From: Pandoraea terrigena
GTDB lineage: Bacteria > Pseudomonadota > Gammaproteobacteria > Burkholderiales > Burkholderiaceae
Reading direction: 5' to 3'
DNA: 64,000 nt
NCBI RefSeq assembly: GCF_902459705.1
Contig: NZ_CABPRU010000009.1
Span: 62,001-126,000, forward strand
In this document: one piece after another, positions 63,323 through 64,000 of the stretch
Layout: the number at the start of each line of letters is the position of its first letter
Numbering within the stretch: position 1 is the stretch's first letter
Translations under genes and position numbers: made by a program
The notes under the pieces: generated by a model
What the model saw: the letters and a program-made list of their open reading frames with translations, nothing else
Databases searched by the model: none
What the model was told of the DNA's origin: nothing

Positions 63323-64000
63323 ATGAACATCAAATACCTGCGCGCCTATCTGCACATGCCCGACGGGACGCGTCGCGCCATCGGCTATCTGTCGCAATAC
63401 GGCGACATCCTGCGCATGTCGTTCGACGAGGACTATATCGCCGACGCCCAGCGGCCAGCGCTCTCGCTCGCGTATCGCGGCGCCAGCGAAACGGCCACGC
63501 GCGCGATTCTCGCGGCGCCTCACGATGCGCGTCTCGTGCGCACCGACGGTCGCTGGCCCATGTACTTCGAGAATCTGCTCCCCGAAGGCCATAACCGCGA
63601 ACGGCTCGCCGCCGAGCGACGCTGCAGCCCGGACGACGAATTCGAACTGCTTGCCGCCGCCGGTCACGACCTGATGGGCGCGCTCGAGGTTGAGCCCGTG
63701 CCCCTGCGTGAAGGCGTACCCGACGTCGTGCACCGCTGGCACACGGCGCTGGGCCTCGAAATGGTGGAGCCCGGTTTCGTCGATACCCCTGTGGAAGATG
63801 CCGCTTCGCTGCCCGGCGTGGTGACGAAGTTCTCGGCCGTTCGCGATGGACGGCGCTATGTCGTCAAGCGTCAGGGGCGCGCGGGCTCGGTCATTCTGAA
63901 GTTGCCGACGACGCGTCACCCGGATCTCGTGGAGAACGAATTCACAGGCTACCGGCTGTGCGAGGCCCTCGGTCTGGATTGTGCGAAGGCGGAGATCATC
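63323..64000 (+). CDS. hipA: HipA-like serine/threonine kinase toxin (5' part)
   Basis: 226 residues are visible and the gene continues past the window end. N-terminal HipA subdomain 1 (GYLSQYGDILRMSFDEDYI), FENLLPEGHNRERLAA and the kinase lobe start GVVTKFSAVRDGRRYVVK, with LKLPTTRHPDLVENEF. In E. coli HipA phosphorylates glutamyl-tRNA synthetase and causes persistence; the catalytic loop (DFxxxN) is beyond the window. Encoded directly after hipB. Confidence 0.85.
   Translation, partial: MNIKYLRAYLHMPDGTRRAIGYLSQYGDILRMSFDEDYIADAQRPALSLAYRGASETATRAILAAPHDARLVRTDGRWPMYFENLLPEGHNRERLAAERRCSPDDEFELLAAAGHDLMGALEVEPVPLREGVPDVVHRWHTALGLEMVEPGFVDTPVEDAASLPGVVTKFSAVRDGRRYVVKRQGRAGSVILKLPTTRHPDLVENEFTGYRLCEALGLDCAKAEII

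Overview
The window is GC-rich (about 60-65 %), densely coded bacterial DNA with 4-bp start/stop overlaps in almost every operon. Gene content (LivKHMGF importer, Cop-type copper operon, ECF sigma with RskA-type anti-sigma, MetE, ArnT-like transferase, HipBA) and protein style fit a betaproteobacterium of the Burkholderiales. Pandoraea, Burkholderia or Cupriavidus-like organisms are the nearest guess; this is inferred from content, not from a marker gene. I see no rRNA, tRNA, CRISPR array or insertion sequence.

Layout. (1) 42-4418: a PPK2 polyphosphate kinase overlapping an FtsH protease, then two TPM-domain envelope proteins. (2) 4437-10965: a complete copper-resistance locus on the minus strand, copA-copB-copC-copD-copR-copS, with a CusR/CopR-type box and a perfect 20-bp palindrome in front of copA. 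(3) 11056-17935: an amino-acid permease, a LysR regulator, an SDR enzyme with a TetR repressor that share an operator sequence, and a DHA2-type drug exporter with its MarR regulator. (4) 18281-22905: a five-gene branched-chain-amino-acid-type ABC importer. (5) 22983-33347: a second ABC importer (PotD/B/C/A type) co-transcribed with a 1123-residue molybdenum enzyme fused to its own flavin reductase and ferredoxin. A divergent OmpR-type regulator and a soluble hybrid kinase with a C-terminal HPt domain complete the locus, which is the most interesting one here. (6) 33710-37784: a methyltransferase, a small secreted protein and a P-type cation ATPase. (7) 37990-44948: ECF sigma, anti-sigma, DUF1295 protein, two cyclopropane-synthase-like methyltransferases, an FAD amine-oxidase-like protein and a DUF1365 protein. 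Three copies of GCATCC-N15-TCGTAT stand before the three transcription units and look like this sigma factor's own promoter. (8) 45007-55522: a degenerate GGDEF protein, a 2,4-dienoyl-CoA-reductase-like enzyme divergent from a PadR repressor with twin palindromic operators, a YncE-like propeller, a sterol-desaturase-family protein and several small redox proteins. (9) 55882-64000: metE, a PmrAB-like two-component pair with an ArnT-like transferase, ArfB, and a hipBA toxin-antitoxin pair whose toxin runs off the window.

How the parts work together: the window is rich in self-contained sense-and-respond modules, most with a recognisable cis-site next to the regulator. They cover copper (CopRS box), small-molecule stress (TetR and MarR operators), membrane-lipid damage (ECF promoter set), lipid/acyl catabolism (PadR palindromes), envelope/cationic-peptide stress (PmrAB-ArnT) and an unknown imported substrate (the molybdenum enzyme locus).
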